From NCBI GenBank assembly GCA_019448385.1, contig JAGTXO010000053.1:124001-188000 (forward strand): a stretch of 64,000 nucleotides of DNA, given 5' to 3'. This document shows positions 31,240-40,487 of the stretch, piece after piece. The position numbers were made by a program, and so were the translations under genes. The DNA is from Diacronema lutheri (taxonomy: Eukaryota; Haptophyta; Pavlovophyceae; Pavlovales; Pavlovaceae). Each line of letters begins with the position of its first letter. Positions within the stretch are counted from its first letter, which is position 1. A model generated the notes under the pieces. That model ran no database searches. It saw only the letters and a list, made by a program, of their open reading frames with translations, and was not told the origin of the DNA.

Positions 31240-32034
31240 TACAAACTAGGCCCGCGCTTCGCCCCGGCCAGGCCGCCAGCGGTCGGGGGTCTAATCATCT
31301 CGAATGCCGCGATCGCTTGCGGCCTGGTCAGTATGCGCTGCACACGAGGCGCACGTCGTGTGTGTGGGTTGGACTGCCAGGCGTGTGTGCGCGCAGGACC
31401 GCATGACGTGTGTGTGCGCCGGCCTCTCCGTGACGAGCAAGATGCTTGGGCATCGAACCGCCCACGAGCACGCCAATGGCCACACGGAGGAGTGGACCTG
31501 CCCCGCCCGCTGGCGGCCTCCCCCCCCCCCCCCCCCCCCCCCCCCCCGCGCCTCGCCGTGCAGTCGGCATGCTAGACGTTGTCGACGACTCGGAGGGCGA
31601 AATCGACGATGCGCCAGTTCCGGATGGGGCGCTTCCCTGACGTGCGGCGGTCGCATCCCTGACGTGACGCCCGCCCTACCAGGCCATCTGGTCTCGTCGC
31701 AACCCCTTTCTTCCCGTCCGCCGACAATCGCATCCCTGATGTGACGCTCGCCCCTCCCCCCCCCCCCCCCCCGGGGCCCACCCACCACACCCCATCGCAC
31801 TTGTTCCCGGACGACCTGCGCCAGCCGGCCGGTCGCGAGGCGGCGTGCACGGCGAGCGGTGCAGGGGCGCGCCCCCGGGTGTACGGCCGAGCGGCAGATG
31901 CCGTTGCGACCGTGCGCCCCCCGATGCGTCCGTGCGACGTGCCAGCTTCATGCGCCGCGCGGCCCGTCCGCGACTGCGAGCGCGGCTCTGATTCTGATGA
32001 CGACGTGCCCGTTGACACTTGGCCGTTGTCCGGC
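31240..32034. repeat. Low-complexity spacer with C tracts and minisatellite units
   Basis: No gene seen. A 28-base C run lies at 31,520-31,547 and another C tract near 31,757-31,772. The unit (CGC)ATCCCTGA(C/T)GTGACG(C) occurs at about 31,634, 31,658 and 31,731, a degenerate minisatellite. The region lies between element copy 2 and the 3' end of the minus-strand methyltransferase gene. Confidence 0.6.
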
Positions 32035-33186
32035 TCAACAACGGCCAAATGTCTCGACGCCGTAGATTGCCTGGCCGATGCGAATGAACGGCCGCGGTCC
32101 CCGGTACTCCTCACCCACAAGGGGCGCGCTGAGCTGGATGCGGAGTTGCGCCCCCGCAAGTCTGGCCGCCGCATCTTTATCGAACAATGAAGCGAGTAAC
32201 GAACCTGGCCGTAGGCCAGCGCACGCGGTGGAGCGAGAGTTGATCCTCCCGCGGGCGATGGTCGCATTCAATGCGCTGTTGGCGACGCTCTCGCTGCCGG
32301 CTGCTGCGAAATTGAGCTGAAAACGAGGGTGCAGCTCGTACGGCAACGAGCCGACGTCCGACGAGCGCACGTGTCGCTCGCCTGGTCTTGGCTTGTAGCA
32401 CAGAACAAAGGATTCCGCTGAGCTCGCAGCGCGCCATTTCGCTGGATGCCTGTCGAGCACGTCCGCGTCACGCTTGCCGTCACAGTCAAAGCCACTCGCG
32501 TATTCGAATCCAGACGCCACCGGACTGAGACCACTTGCACTGCACAAGTGCTCCAGGCCTGCCGGGGACACGCGGAAAAAGTCCCCATACGTGTCTGTCG
32601 GGTGGTACCGCCATGTCCAAGGCACCATTGCGGCAAGAAGCCCACCGGCTTTCATGAGGGACGCCATCGCTTTGAATGCACGCATCGGATCCAGGAGGTG
32701 TTCAACGACATTGCGCGAGAACACGACGTCGTGCGTGCATTCTCCAACAGTGCAGTTGAACAGGTCACAAATGAGGGCATTCGCAGCGGCGCGACGTCGA
32801 TCCCGCTCGAGAACGGAGTACAACAGCGCCCGCCCCCGGGGTGACCTGTGTCCCTTTCGACTCACGCCAAATGTCGCGGGGAGCGCGCGTTGCACTTCCC
32901 CTTGCCGACCTCCGATGTCCAGGAACGAGGCATCGGCGTGCCACTCGCCGTACTTGGCGAACCATGCGTCAAGCAGTTGGTACACTCTTGAGAAACTTTC
33001 GTGCGGGTTGTACGGTCGAGAGATCCCTGCGAACGCAGGCCACACCCGAAAGCTGGACGCCTGGACAGCCGCTGGGGTGTGAAAAGCCGGCGTGCGCCGA
33101 ATGGACGGTGCGCACGTCGATGCGCTCGCGCAGACAAGCTGAAACAATGTCAGCATCCACCAGCAAATTCGCGGGAGGGCGACCAT
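32035..33186 (-). CDS. Secreted SAM-dependent methyltransferase
   Basis: 383 codons from an ATG at 33,184-33,186 to a TGA, unbroken. Residues 1-22 form a signal peptide (PRICWWMLTLFQLVCASAS). The class I methyltransferase core starts with motif I FLDIGG at residues 88-93. The acidic end of a second strand (ICDLFNCTVGE) follows, then HDVVFSRNVVEHLLDPMRAF at 152-171, the diagnostic strand and helix of the Methyltransf_11/23 type, and KAGGLLAAMVPWTWRYHPTD at 179-198. It should use S-adenosylmethionine to methylate an unknown acceptor in the secretory pathway, possibly a glycan, as in FkbM- or TylF-like families. Codon use is less extreme in GC than the surrounding elements, which fits a host gene. 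A family A repeat end lies 20-30 bases upstream and supplies an AT-rich TATATT string. Confidence 0.75.
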   Translation of the reverse strand: MVALPRICWWMLTLFQLVCASASTCAPSIRRTPAFHTPAAVQASSFRVWPAFAGISRPYNPHESFSRVYQLLDAWFAKYGEWHADASFLDIGGRQGEVQRALPATFGVSRKGHRSPRGRALLYSVLERDRRRAAANALICDLFNCTVGECTHDVVFSRNVVEHLLDPMRAFKAMASLMKAGGLLAAMVPWTWRYHPTDTYGDFFRVSPAGLEHLCSASGLSPVASGFEYASGFDCDGKRDADVLDRHPAKWRAASSAESFVLCYKPRPGERHVRSSDVGSLPYELHPRFQLNFAAAGSESVANSALNATIARGRINSRSTACAGLRPGSLLASLFDKDAAARLAGAQLRIQLSAPLVGEEYRGPRPFIRIGQAIYGVETFGRC

Positions 33187-33207
33187 TGTATTATGGGTTC
33201 AGAATGC

Positions 33208-33388
33208 ACGCTCCAATATATGTCCTCACGATCTCAGACTGCTGTTTATATATGTCCTCACGATCTCAGACTGCTGTTTATATATATATATAAACAGCAG
33301 TCTGAGATCGTGAGGACGGCAGGGTATCACGTGTCGCGCCACCGCCTGAAAGCCGCACGAGAGCCGAAACCCCCCTACGCCGCCACGA
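33208..33388. repeat. Family A repeat cluster with 32-bp hairpin arms
   Basis: Two inverted units reading TGTCCTCACGATCTCAGACT, at about 33,221 and 33,253, are followed by the forward unit (33,291-33,388: AGTCTGAGATCGTGAGGACG, then CGTGTCGCGCCACCGCCTGA). The middle forms a long hairpin around TATATATATATATA. A separate inverted end, CGCTCCAATATA, lies at 33,210-33,220, right in front of the methyltransferase gene. Other family A copies are at 42,112-42,545, 56,125-56,556 and 57,983-58,078. Confidence 0.75.
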
Positions 33389-33508
33389 AACACTGCTCGA
33401 GCGCGGCGCGCACGCCGACCATCGCCACACCGGCGTGGCGGTTAACGACATCCACCGCGTAGCTGGCCTCAATACATGCCATGAGCAGCGCGCACGCGGT
33501 CGCGGTCG

Positions 33509-33785
<277 letters not shown>

Positions 33786-33789
33786 CTCG

Positions 33790-34479
33790 CAGCCGCAGGC
33801 GGCTGCACGCATGGCATGGCGCGAAAATCGTGTCGCCAGGTAACGGCCAATCTCGCCCGGAAAGCATTTCTGCCCAGAATCGCGTTTTTGGACTGTCTCG
33901 CCCAGAAACCGGTTTGAGGGTGACATTAAACAAGGGCGCGCTGATTTTCCAAATCTCGCTTGGAAACGGCCACCCAGAAATCGGTTTCATAGTGCCTTTT
34001 TTTGTGGCCCAGAGGGTGAGCCCATGGTGTAGCAGAGTGCCGAAACTAGCGGGGGCGACGAAAGTTTTTTGAGGGTCAGGGGGTCGTAGGCCAATTGCTT
34101 TGCTGCGCGACATGACCGCAAAACGTCCTCAAGCCCTCGTCGCCGTTCCTGCCAAACTTCCCCTCCTGATCTCGCCGGGAGCTGTCCGTAACCCTTAATG
34201 CTCCTCTCCCTTTCGTCGCCTCCGCGCCCGTTCTCGCGCGATTGGCCGTCGCCCGGTCCGCGAGGACTGCGTTCTCGTCGACCGCGGCACGGAGGCAGAG
34301 CAAATCCCCTCACGGTTAGACTGCGGTACCTTGCCTTTTTGCATGCGGCGTTCACGCCGGCCGCCACCGCTGACGCGCCGACGGTCGGAACGCCCGCGGA
34401 CGCGCTCGCGCCAGGCGGCGCGGCGCAAACACGGCGCGCGGTCGGCCGCGGGCTTGCATTCTGCAATGCCGGGTCGCAA
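33790..34479. repeat. Dispersed repeat R2 region
   Basis: No intact gene. About 140 bp at 34,330-34,470 recur inverted at 54,655-54,800; translated, both give RPTAR(R/P)VCAAPPGAS and PTVGA(S/P)A(V/I)AAG on opposite strands, so a protein-coding piece of an unknown element is duplicated. The left part (33,850-34,010) has a degenerate tandem: CCAGAAATCGGTTT and CCAGAAACCGGTTT. Confidence 0.5.
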
Positions 34480-34950
34480 AATCAAGGGTTTAAGGCCAGC
34501 CAACGAGCGCTCGGATCGTCCAGGACCAAGACCCCCCTATGACCGGTCGTTTCGAGCAGAGCTCGGGGCTGAGCGAGCGCCGCGGACGGAGGGCCCGAGC
34601 CGGGCCGACGGAGGGTCCGACCCCGGAATGCGGGCGATCGGAAGGGCTTGGGTGATTGACGCCCAGTCGAATTGAATGGAGAAATTCCGCGGGGGGTCGC
34701 AACTGGCATCGCGCAAGCTGAGGCGCTCTGACTGGCCGGTACGCGCCGAGTGCGCGTGCACTCCGTGGAGGGCGCGGCCTCGGACAGTCTTCGCGACTAA
34801 GCTCGCCGCGGCACAACGTGCGCTGCGCCGGCGCGCTACTTGCCCTTGGCCTAGCTGCGGGTGTTGCGCACGAGTGTTGCGCACGGCTCTTGTCCATGCT
34901 CTTGGCGCGCGTTGACTTGGCGATCTCGGCCTGCGCAGACTCGAATGCAT
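34480..34950 (+). repeat. Dispersed repeat R1, copy 2
   Basis: Same sequence and orientation as 5,966-6,480. It ends abruptly where the copia remnant begins, after CTGCGCAGACTCGAATGCAT. Confidence 0.7.
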
Positions 34951-35860
34951 GCGCAACACTCGTGCTCTTGTCAAGCTGTCAGAGAGGCTCGACAAGTTCC
35001 TCGCCGCCATCTTTGAGACGTGGTCAGACGGCATTTACATGCACCTCGGACCGTACGTCACCGGGCTGCTCGAGCGCTTCGAGGCGACGACAGGACAACC
35101 GGCTCCAACGCCGGAGGTCGAGGCGCGATCGCTCGTGTTGTCAGACGACGACAACGACGAGCTGCTCTCGACGGAAGACAAGATCATGTACCAGTCCATC
35201 ACGGGAGGGCTGATGTTTGCGATGGTGACGTGCCGACCCGATCTTGCGCACGCGGTGAACATGCTGGCGCGGCGGATGTCGAGGCCGAGGGCCGTCGACC
35301 TGCGCGCCGCTCGGCGCGTGCTGCAGTACCTGCGCGGCACCGAGCAACTCGGCTTGCTCTTCAAGTACGGCGAGAACGCCGAGTGCGCGACGCTGCGCGC
35401 GTTCGCCGACGCGGACTGGGCCAACGACCCCGTGCAGCGCAAGTCCACGACCGGCTACATTGTGTTTTTCAACGGTGCGCCGATCTCGTGGCACAGCGGC
35501 TTGCAGAGCACCATCTCGCTCAGCAGCTGCGAGGCGGAGTATGTCGCATTGAGCGAGTGCTGCCGAGAGGTCGACTACCTCCGGAGCATCATCGACTTCC
35601 TCCACCAGCCGTCGGAGTCGCCGACGGAGATCTTTGAAGACAACCAGGGGACGATCGATCTCGTCAACAACCCGGTGCACCACCGGCGCACGAAGCACGT
35701 CGAGGTCAAGTACCACTACGTGCGCGACGCGCAGGAGAAGGGTCGGATCGTTGTGAGCAAGGTGCACACCTCGCTCAACCACGCCGACATCGTGACGAAG
35801 GCCACAGACAATGCCACTTTCGCTCGCCACGTTACGAGCTTCATGGTTGCCCGCCGCTGA
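34950..35860 (+). pseudogene. Copia pol fragment: RT tail and RNase H
   Basis: The frame carries the copia landmarks RPDLAHAVNMLARRMS, the RNase H start FADADWANDP, KSTTGYIVFFNGAPISW, SSCEAEYVALSECCREV, EDNQGTIDL and the closing HVEVKYHYVRD and LNHADIVTKA. These identify Ty1/copia-type RNase H without doubt. It is the distal remnant of a much longer polyprotein and is treated as a fossil. Confidence 0.85.
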
Positions 35861-35895
35861 GTGCGTTCTGCGTGCGGCGCGCGTCGAGGGGGGGG

Positions 35896-36060
35896 TGTTG
35901 GCATTGCGTCTGTGTTGCATGTGTTGCATGTGTGTGTGAGCGTCAGGCGCATGGCGGACGTCCGTCGGAGGACCCCGGCGATCAGGCGTTACCTAACGCT
36001 CGCCGGGGGTCTATTTTGGCGGGTGTTTAGTTTGGGTGCTTGTGCTTTTTTGTCTTAACA
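35896..36060 (+). repeat. Copia 3' LTR
   Basis: 165 bp directly after the polypurine tract, with terminal TG and CA. It contains a GC-rich inverted pair around GACCCCGGCGATCAGGCG and CGCTCGCCGGGGGTC. No partner LTR lies in the window. Confidence 0.65.
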
Positions 36061-36159
36061 ACGAAGACGTGAAGAAACGAAGACCGTGCTCGGCCAGGCC
36101 GAGCACTAGGTGGCGCTCGACTCGCCTGGTCCGCCCATCGGGGACAGGGAGTCGGAGTG

Positions 36160-36603
36160 AGCTACTGCGTCGACAAGTTGATCGGGAAGTCTAGCAGGCG
36201 GGCGGTGGGTTCGCGCCCGCCGTGGTCGACACGCTCGTCGCGCACGCGAAGGGCACGATCGTCCCGCAGCAGCGCAAGGAGGTCATGACCGGCGCGGACA
36301 TGCACCACCTCGCCGCCCCGACGCAGAGCGCAGGGTACGGTGGCGTCGTGCTGGCCAAGGCTGGCAAGCCCGGCTTCGCGGGGAAGTCGTGGCACATGAC
36401 GTCGGGCGTGGAGACCAGCCGCGCGCGGTACGAGCGGCCGCGCGCGCGCTCGCGCACGACGGCTGGGGCAACGTGTACAATGGGGGCGACGGCTTCGCCG
36501 CCCTCGAGGGCTTGCCGCGGCTCGCCGCGCCCGGATCGCTCGCAGCCATCGCCGGCGGGTCGGCGGACGCGGTGTTCTGCTGGCCGTCCGGCCGGTCCGT
36601 CAT
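36160..36603 (+). mobile_element. Fanzor-polyprotein element, copy 3 (nuclease fragment)
   Basis: About 410 bp matching copy 2 at 24,180-24,590 closely: GTIVPQQRKEVMTGADMHHL, GFAGKSWHMTSGVE and FCWPSGRSVIG, with frame changes. It stops exactly before the E-x-K of the nuclease motif and is followed by unrelated hairpin-rich DNA and the separate Fanzor gene. A truncated copy, not functional. Confidence 0.7.
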
Positions 36604-36643
36604 CGGCGTGCGCACGCACGCTCTCCACAGGGGCAGGGGCGCG

Positions 36644-36726
36644 CCTGGCCAGCACGGCCGGGGCCGCCCCTCTGGGGCCGCCGCATCCAGAAAGCGACGC
36701 GCCCCCGGCCAGCACGGCCGGGGGCC
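36644..36726 (-). ncRNA. Duplicated hairpin 3' of the stand-alone Fanzor: guide-RNA candidate
   Basis: A perfect 9-bp stem CCCCCGGCC-AGCAC-GGCCGGGGG lies at 36,702-36,724. A related weaker one (CCTGGCC-AGCAC-GGCCGGG) lies 60 bp away at 36,644-36,662. On the minus strand these follow the Fanzor stop codon by 76 and about 140 bases. Same logic as for 31,201-31,236: position and structure suggest a scaffold or an element end; not proven. Confidence 0.35.
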
Positions 36727-36799
36727 CACAGCTGGGCTCGTCCAAATTGCGGCTGACGATGTGATCTCGTTTGCGCTCGTCCGGCGGCAGCCCCGTCGC

Positions 36800-39109
36800 T
36801 CACGGCCCGCGCAGCTCGAGCGCCCTCTTGTAGATGTTGCGCGCGGCGTTGAAGTCTCGGTCAAAGATGGTTCGGCACCACGCGCAGCGCACGAGCGTCT
36901 TGACGTCGCGGTTGGTCATCGGACTCGACGGGTCGTGCTTGCGCACGCGGACCTGCCGGCGCGTCTTGGTGAAGAAGTCGCAGCAGCTCTTGCCGTCGCA
37001 CTTGCTGCAGTCCTGCGACGTGTAGCTCTCGTCGACGAAGCCGATCGTGTCGCCGCGCGCGCGGACGGCGTCGACGATGCCCATCGTCTGCGGCGGCATC
37101 TTGCCGCGCTCGTGCCACTTGCCAAACTTGGGGTAGTGCAGCTGCAGACTCCAGTCGCCGACCGCGACCACGACCTCGCCCGGCCCGCCGTACGTCGCCG
37201 CGAACGCGTCGACCATCCTGCTGTGCGCGCGCTGGTGGTTGGAGTAGGCGTGCATGCGGTGCGTGCGGAACCACTCGTGCCCGTACGTGCCTCGCAGCAG
37301 CTCGCGCGCCTCGCGGCGCTCGTCCTCGTTGAGCAGCGGCGCGCCGTGGCCGTCGACGCCCGCGAGCGCCTCCTCGAGCTGCGCGATCGAGCGTCGCTGC
37401 GGGTCGCCGCGCACGACCGTCATCTTCTTGCGCCGCAGCATCCGCTCCGACGCGCGGCGCTCGCCAACGAGCCGCCGGTGCCGCGCCGCCGACCAGCTTC
37501 GCGTGCGCGGACGCGTCGCGCCGAACAGCGCGCACGCCCACGCGAAGAACAGCTTGTTCTTGCCCGGGTCGAACACGACGATCTGCTCGGGCGTGTAGCG
37601 GCGCAGCGTCTCGCGGTCGAGGTAGTCGGTGCGCCCGAGCTCGTCGTCCCCGCCAAGGCGACTCGCGAGCGGCGCGTCGCACGTGCGCAGGATGGACGCG
37701 GCCTTGCCGTCCGTCTGGATCGACGAGACGTGGCCACCCGCGCGGTTGGCGCGCCGGAGCGCGCGCGACACGTCCATCTTAAACACCACGTTGAAGATGC
37801 GCGTGCGGTTGCTGCCTGCGGTGATCGGCAGCCCCGCGTGGCAGCCTCTGCCGATCGCCCGCTCAAAGTCCTCGGTGCAGCGCAGCCACTCCTGGAGGCA
37901 GGTGCGGAGGAAGTGGCCGACGACGAGGCTCTTCTTGCCCGGAAGGCGCTTCGGGCCGATCGGCTTGTCGCCGTTGGCCTGCCGCGCGGCGTCGAGCAGG
38001 TGGAGCATCGCCCTGTACCCGTCGCCCACGTTGTTGCTCTCGCCCGGCGGGCGGTTGAGGTACCAACCCATGTTGTGGTCGCCATCGTAGTCGGCGTCAA
38101 AGAGCTCCCAAGCGGGCAGCACTTCGCGCAGCAGGTCGTCGTCGTCGCGCAGCGCCGCGGGCAGCGACGCGTCGTCGATCTGGCCGCGCCACATAAGCCG
38201 CGTGCACCGGCGGCGCGCGTGCCGCATCGTCTGTGCGGGCAGCGCGCCGTTGCCGGCCTGCGGCGCGGCGAGCCCAGCCGCAGCAACCTGCTCGGCGCGT
38301 GTGGCCCTCGCGAGGTGCACCTTGACGAGCGCCTCGAGCGCGCCGTACAGGCCCGACGTGCGCACGTGGTTCACGTAGTTGGTCGTGAGCTGCGCGGCGA
38401 GGAAGCCAAGCGGCTCTAACATGTACGCGACCTCGATCGACCCGCCCGCCGCGAGCACGGCGTGGTGCGCGCCGGCAAAGTCCGCGAGGTCAGCGCCGAG
38501 CTGCGCGTGCGGCGGAGGCGCGCCTCCCGCGTTTGCCCTCCGAGTCACGGCCCAGATGACCGCCCTCCAGAAAGACTCCGTCCACACGGCGGGCAGCTCC
38601 TCGCCGGAGCGCAGCGCGCCTTCGAAAAAATCGACGCCGACCTCGATCGTGAGCGCGGCGATGCGGTCAAGTTTGACCGCAAAGTCCTGCAGGTGCGGTA
38701 GGTAGGCGGCGCGCACGATGGTCTTCAGCTACAGCTTGATGGACTGGGCGCGGTCCGCGTCGTCGAGCGCGTCCGTCCGCTGCGTGGCGCGCACGTGCCG
38801 CCGCCGCTTCCGCGGTGGCTCGCCATCGCCACGCCCGCCACCGCCGGCGCTGGCGCCGCCACCGCCGCCGCCGGCGCTGCGCCCGCCGCGTCCGCCGTCG
38901 GAGTCAGAGTCCGAGCCCACGTAGACGGATCCGCCTGAGAAGGAGGTGTCAGCGCAGCTGGCTGCACCGGTGGCTGCACGGCTCGCGCGCTCATCGCCGC
39001 CCGTGGCAGCGCAGCCGCGCGCGCAGCGCACACCGCACGCGCGGCGCGACGGCACGCGCGGCGCACGCGCGCCCGCCGTTGCGTGTGCGTCGGTAGCAGC
39101 GGCGGGCAA
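36800..39109 (-). CDS. Stand-alone Fanzor nuclease, one in-frame TAG
   Basis: An RNA-guided nuclease of the TnpB/Fanzor family. From an ATG at 39,109 the frame has an Ala/Gly-rich acidic N-terminus (GSVYVGSDSDSDGG) and a basic PPRKRRRH, likely a nuclear localisation signal. A TAG at 38,731-38,729 interrupts between QSIKL and LKTIVRAAYLP. It then runs unbroken for 638 codons: N-terminal helices, RuvC-I VVFDPGKNKLFFAW, RuvC-II VVAVGDWSLQLHYPKFG, a Ser/Thr-linked first zinc half DESYTSQDCSKCDGKSCCDF, second half VRCAWCRTIF and RuvC-III DRDFNAARNIY. All catalytic and zinc residues are present. It has no intron at the site used by copies 1, 2 and 5 and only motif-level similarity to them, so it is another Fanzor lineage. 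Downstream hairpins may be its guide RNA. Confidence 0.8.
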
Positions 39110-39540
39110 GAGCGGCGAGCGGTCGGCTCGAGCTGCGCCGGCGCGCGCCTCTGCCTCGCCGCCGTCGGCGCACGCTCACCGCGCACACAGCTCGCACTCG
39201 CGACACCCTTCGGCCCCGGTGTGCGGCGCGGGCTCGGCGGCAGGCGGCGCGGCGGCCGGCAGCGACGCAGCGAGCGCGGGCAGCGCGGTGGCGGCGCTGC
39301 GCGCAGCTTCGGGAGCGCGCGCAGTCGCCACTGCCGCGAGCTGCACGGCAGTGCATGGGTGGCAGACCAATCTCGTCGCAGTGTGGCGGCGGCCCTTGTC
39401 CTGGCCCAACCGGGACGCGTGGACTCTTTCAAACGAGTCTTCCGGTCCATCAAAATCGCGCCGTCCGTTTTTAGAAACTTTCAGGGCGGAGAGAAAACGG
39501 ACCTTTAGTTTTAACTTTTTTCCCTCCATCTGGGCAGGGT
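39110..39540. other. Spacer, nothing recognised
   Basis: Ala/Arg-coding GC-rich DNA up to about 39,400, probably the 5' flank of the stand-alone Fanzor gene, then a more AT-rich stretch with TTTAGTTTTAACTTTTTT near 39,505. No gene or terminal repeat identified. Confidence 0.35.
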
Positions 39541-40035
39541 GTGCACGCGTGCGCTCTCGCGATAAACGAGCTCGCCGCTCTCCTCGCGACGAACACGAGC
39601 GATGCTGAAGCGGTCACGCAATGCATTGCAGCTTTGCGGAAAACCGCATGGCGGCCGTCAACGCGGAGTACACGCCGGGGGCGACTACGCGCGGATGTAC
39701 AAGGCATGTCGGCGCCGGACCGCATCCACGGCGGCGAGGCAGGCGCTCGACCCGAGCGTGGAGGCCAATGCATCGGTAGCCGTCGTGCGCCTCCGTCCCT
39801 TCCGTCATCGTTTCCGCCGACAACACGCCGCGTCTCAGGGCCGACGCTTCAAGCCAAGCTTACTAGCTCGGCGCGCGCGCGCCGCGCGCCGCGCGCCGAC
39901 GAGGACGAGCAGGACGCCGACCCGGCGCACGTAGCCGGCGGCAAAGGCAACGAGGGCGACGAGGGCGACGAGAGCGTGAACCAGGCCAAACGGCCGCGCA
40001 TGCACGTCGGCGCGCACGGCCAGCTCTACGACTAG
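39541..40035 (+). CDS. Unrecognised protein tail with acidic patch
   Basis: 164 codons ending at a TAG. The first 35 residues look helical (LAINELAALLATNTSDAEAV), the middle is basic, and the end is acidic then basic (GNEGDEGDESVNQAKRPRMH) with a possible nuclear signal. No family recognised. The N-terminus may be encoded further upstream. Confidence 0.25.
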   Translation: MHACALAINELAALLATNTSDAEAVTQCIAALRKTAWRPSTRSTRRGRLRADVQGMSAPDRIHGGEAGARPERGGQCIGSRRAPPSLPSSFPPTTRRVSGPTLQAKLTSSARARRAPRADEDEQDADPAHVAGGKGNEGDEGDESVNQAKRPRMHVGAHGQLYD

Positions 40036-40139
40036 CAGCTCGCCGCACGTGGCGGCGCGGCGGCGCGGCGCAGCGGGAACAAACGCAGCGAGCTCCGAAC
40101 GGATCACCTCGGCGCCTCGAGACGGGTTAGGGCCGTGCG

Positions 40140-40441
40140 GGATCCTCGTCCAAAGGCGCGATGCACCCCCCCCCCCCCCCCCCCCGCCCCCCCTCCCCCT
40201 GTGAAGAGATTCGGACGGCGCTTACGGGCGGGCAGAGGGATGAACGGAGCGAGCAAAAGAGTGCACGCAGCGTCGATGGGGGCCGAAGTCAGGGCGACGA
40301 TCCTGTGCACGCCGGCAGCGGGGACGGCCGGGACGGCAAAGACGCGGCATGACGCGGCATGGGCGGACACGCATACAGACAAACGTCTCGCCCCCCCGCC
40401 GCCGCCAGGTGAAGAGACAGGGAACGGCTTTCATCCCCCCC

Positions 40442-40478
<37 letters not shown>

Positions 40479-40487
40479 ACCCCCCGC
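40140..40487 (+). repeat. C tracts and TACTAAC-family interior (T2)
   Basis: C runs at about 40,168-40,184 and 40,443-40,478 enclose about 150 bp (40,212-40,372) that match 43,896-44,035: GGCGCTTACGGGCGGGCAGA, then GTGCACGCCGGCAGCGGGGA. The terminal TACTAAC itself is lost here. Non-coding. Confidence 0.6.

Larger units (their letters stand above)
21171..31240 (+). mobile_element. Fanzor-polyprotein element, copy 2 (most complete)
   Basis: Order: polyprotein (21,171-28,090) with a YqaJ-like nuclease domain, then Fanzor nuclease (about 27,900-31,229), then two hairpins at the very end. It is nearly identical in its Fanzor part to copy 5 (60,783-64,000), implying recent movement of the family. 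The left end is unclear because of the palindrome and SINE-like insertions; the right end was not matched to the TACTAAC terminus seen in copy 5. No transposase is recognised within it, so the mobilising enzyme is unknown. Confidence 0.65.
34950..36060 (+). mobile_element. Ty1/copia LTR retrotransposon fossil, 5'-truncated
   Basis: Contains the end of the pol region (34,950-35,860), a polypurine tract GAGGGGGGGG (35,886-35,895) and a 3' LTR (35,896-36,060, 165 bp) that begins TGTTGGCA and ends TTAACA. The 5' LTR, gag, protease, integrase and most of the reverse transcriptase are absent from the window; its left side abuts repeat R1. The preserved coding part looks well kept, suggesting a fairly young insertion, but the element as a whole is broken. 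Confidence 0.8.

Noticed and set aside
33221-33318. CRISPR-like array
   Set aside because: Only two direct units plus one inverted, without distinct spacers; it is a palindromic transposon end.
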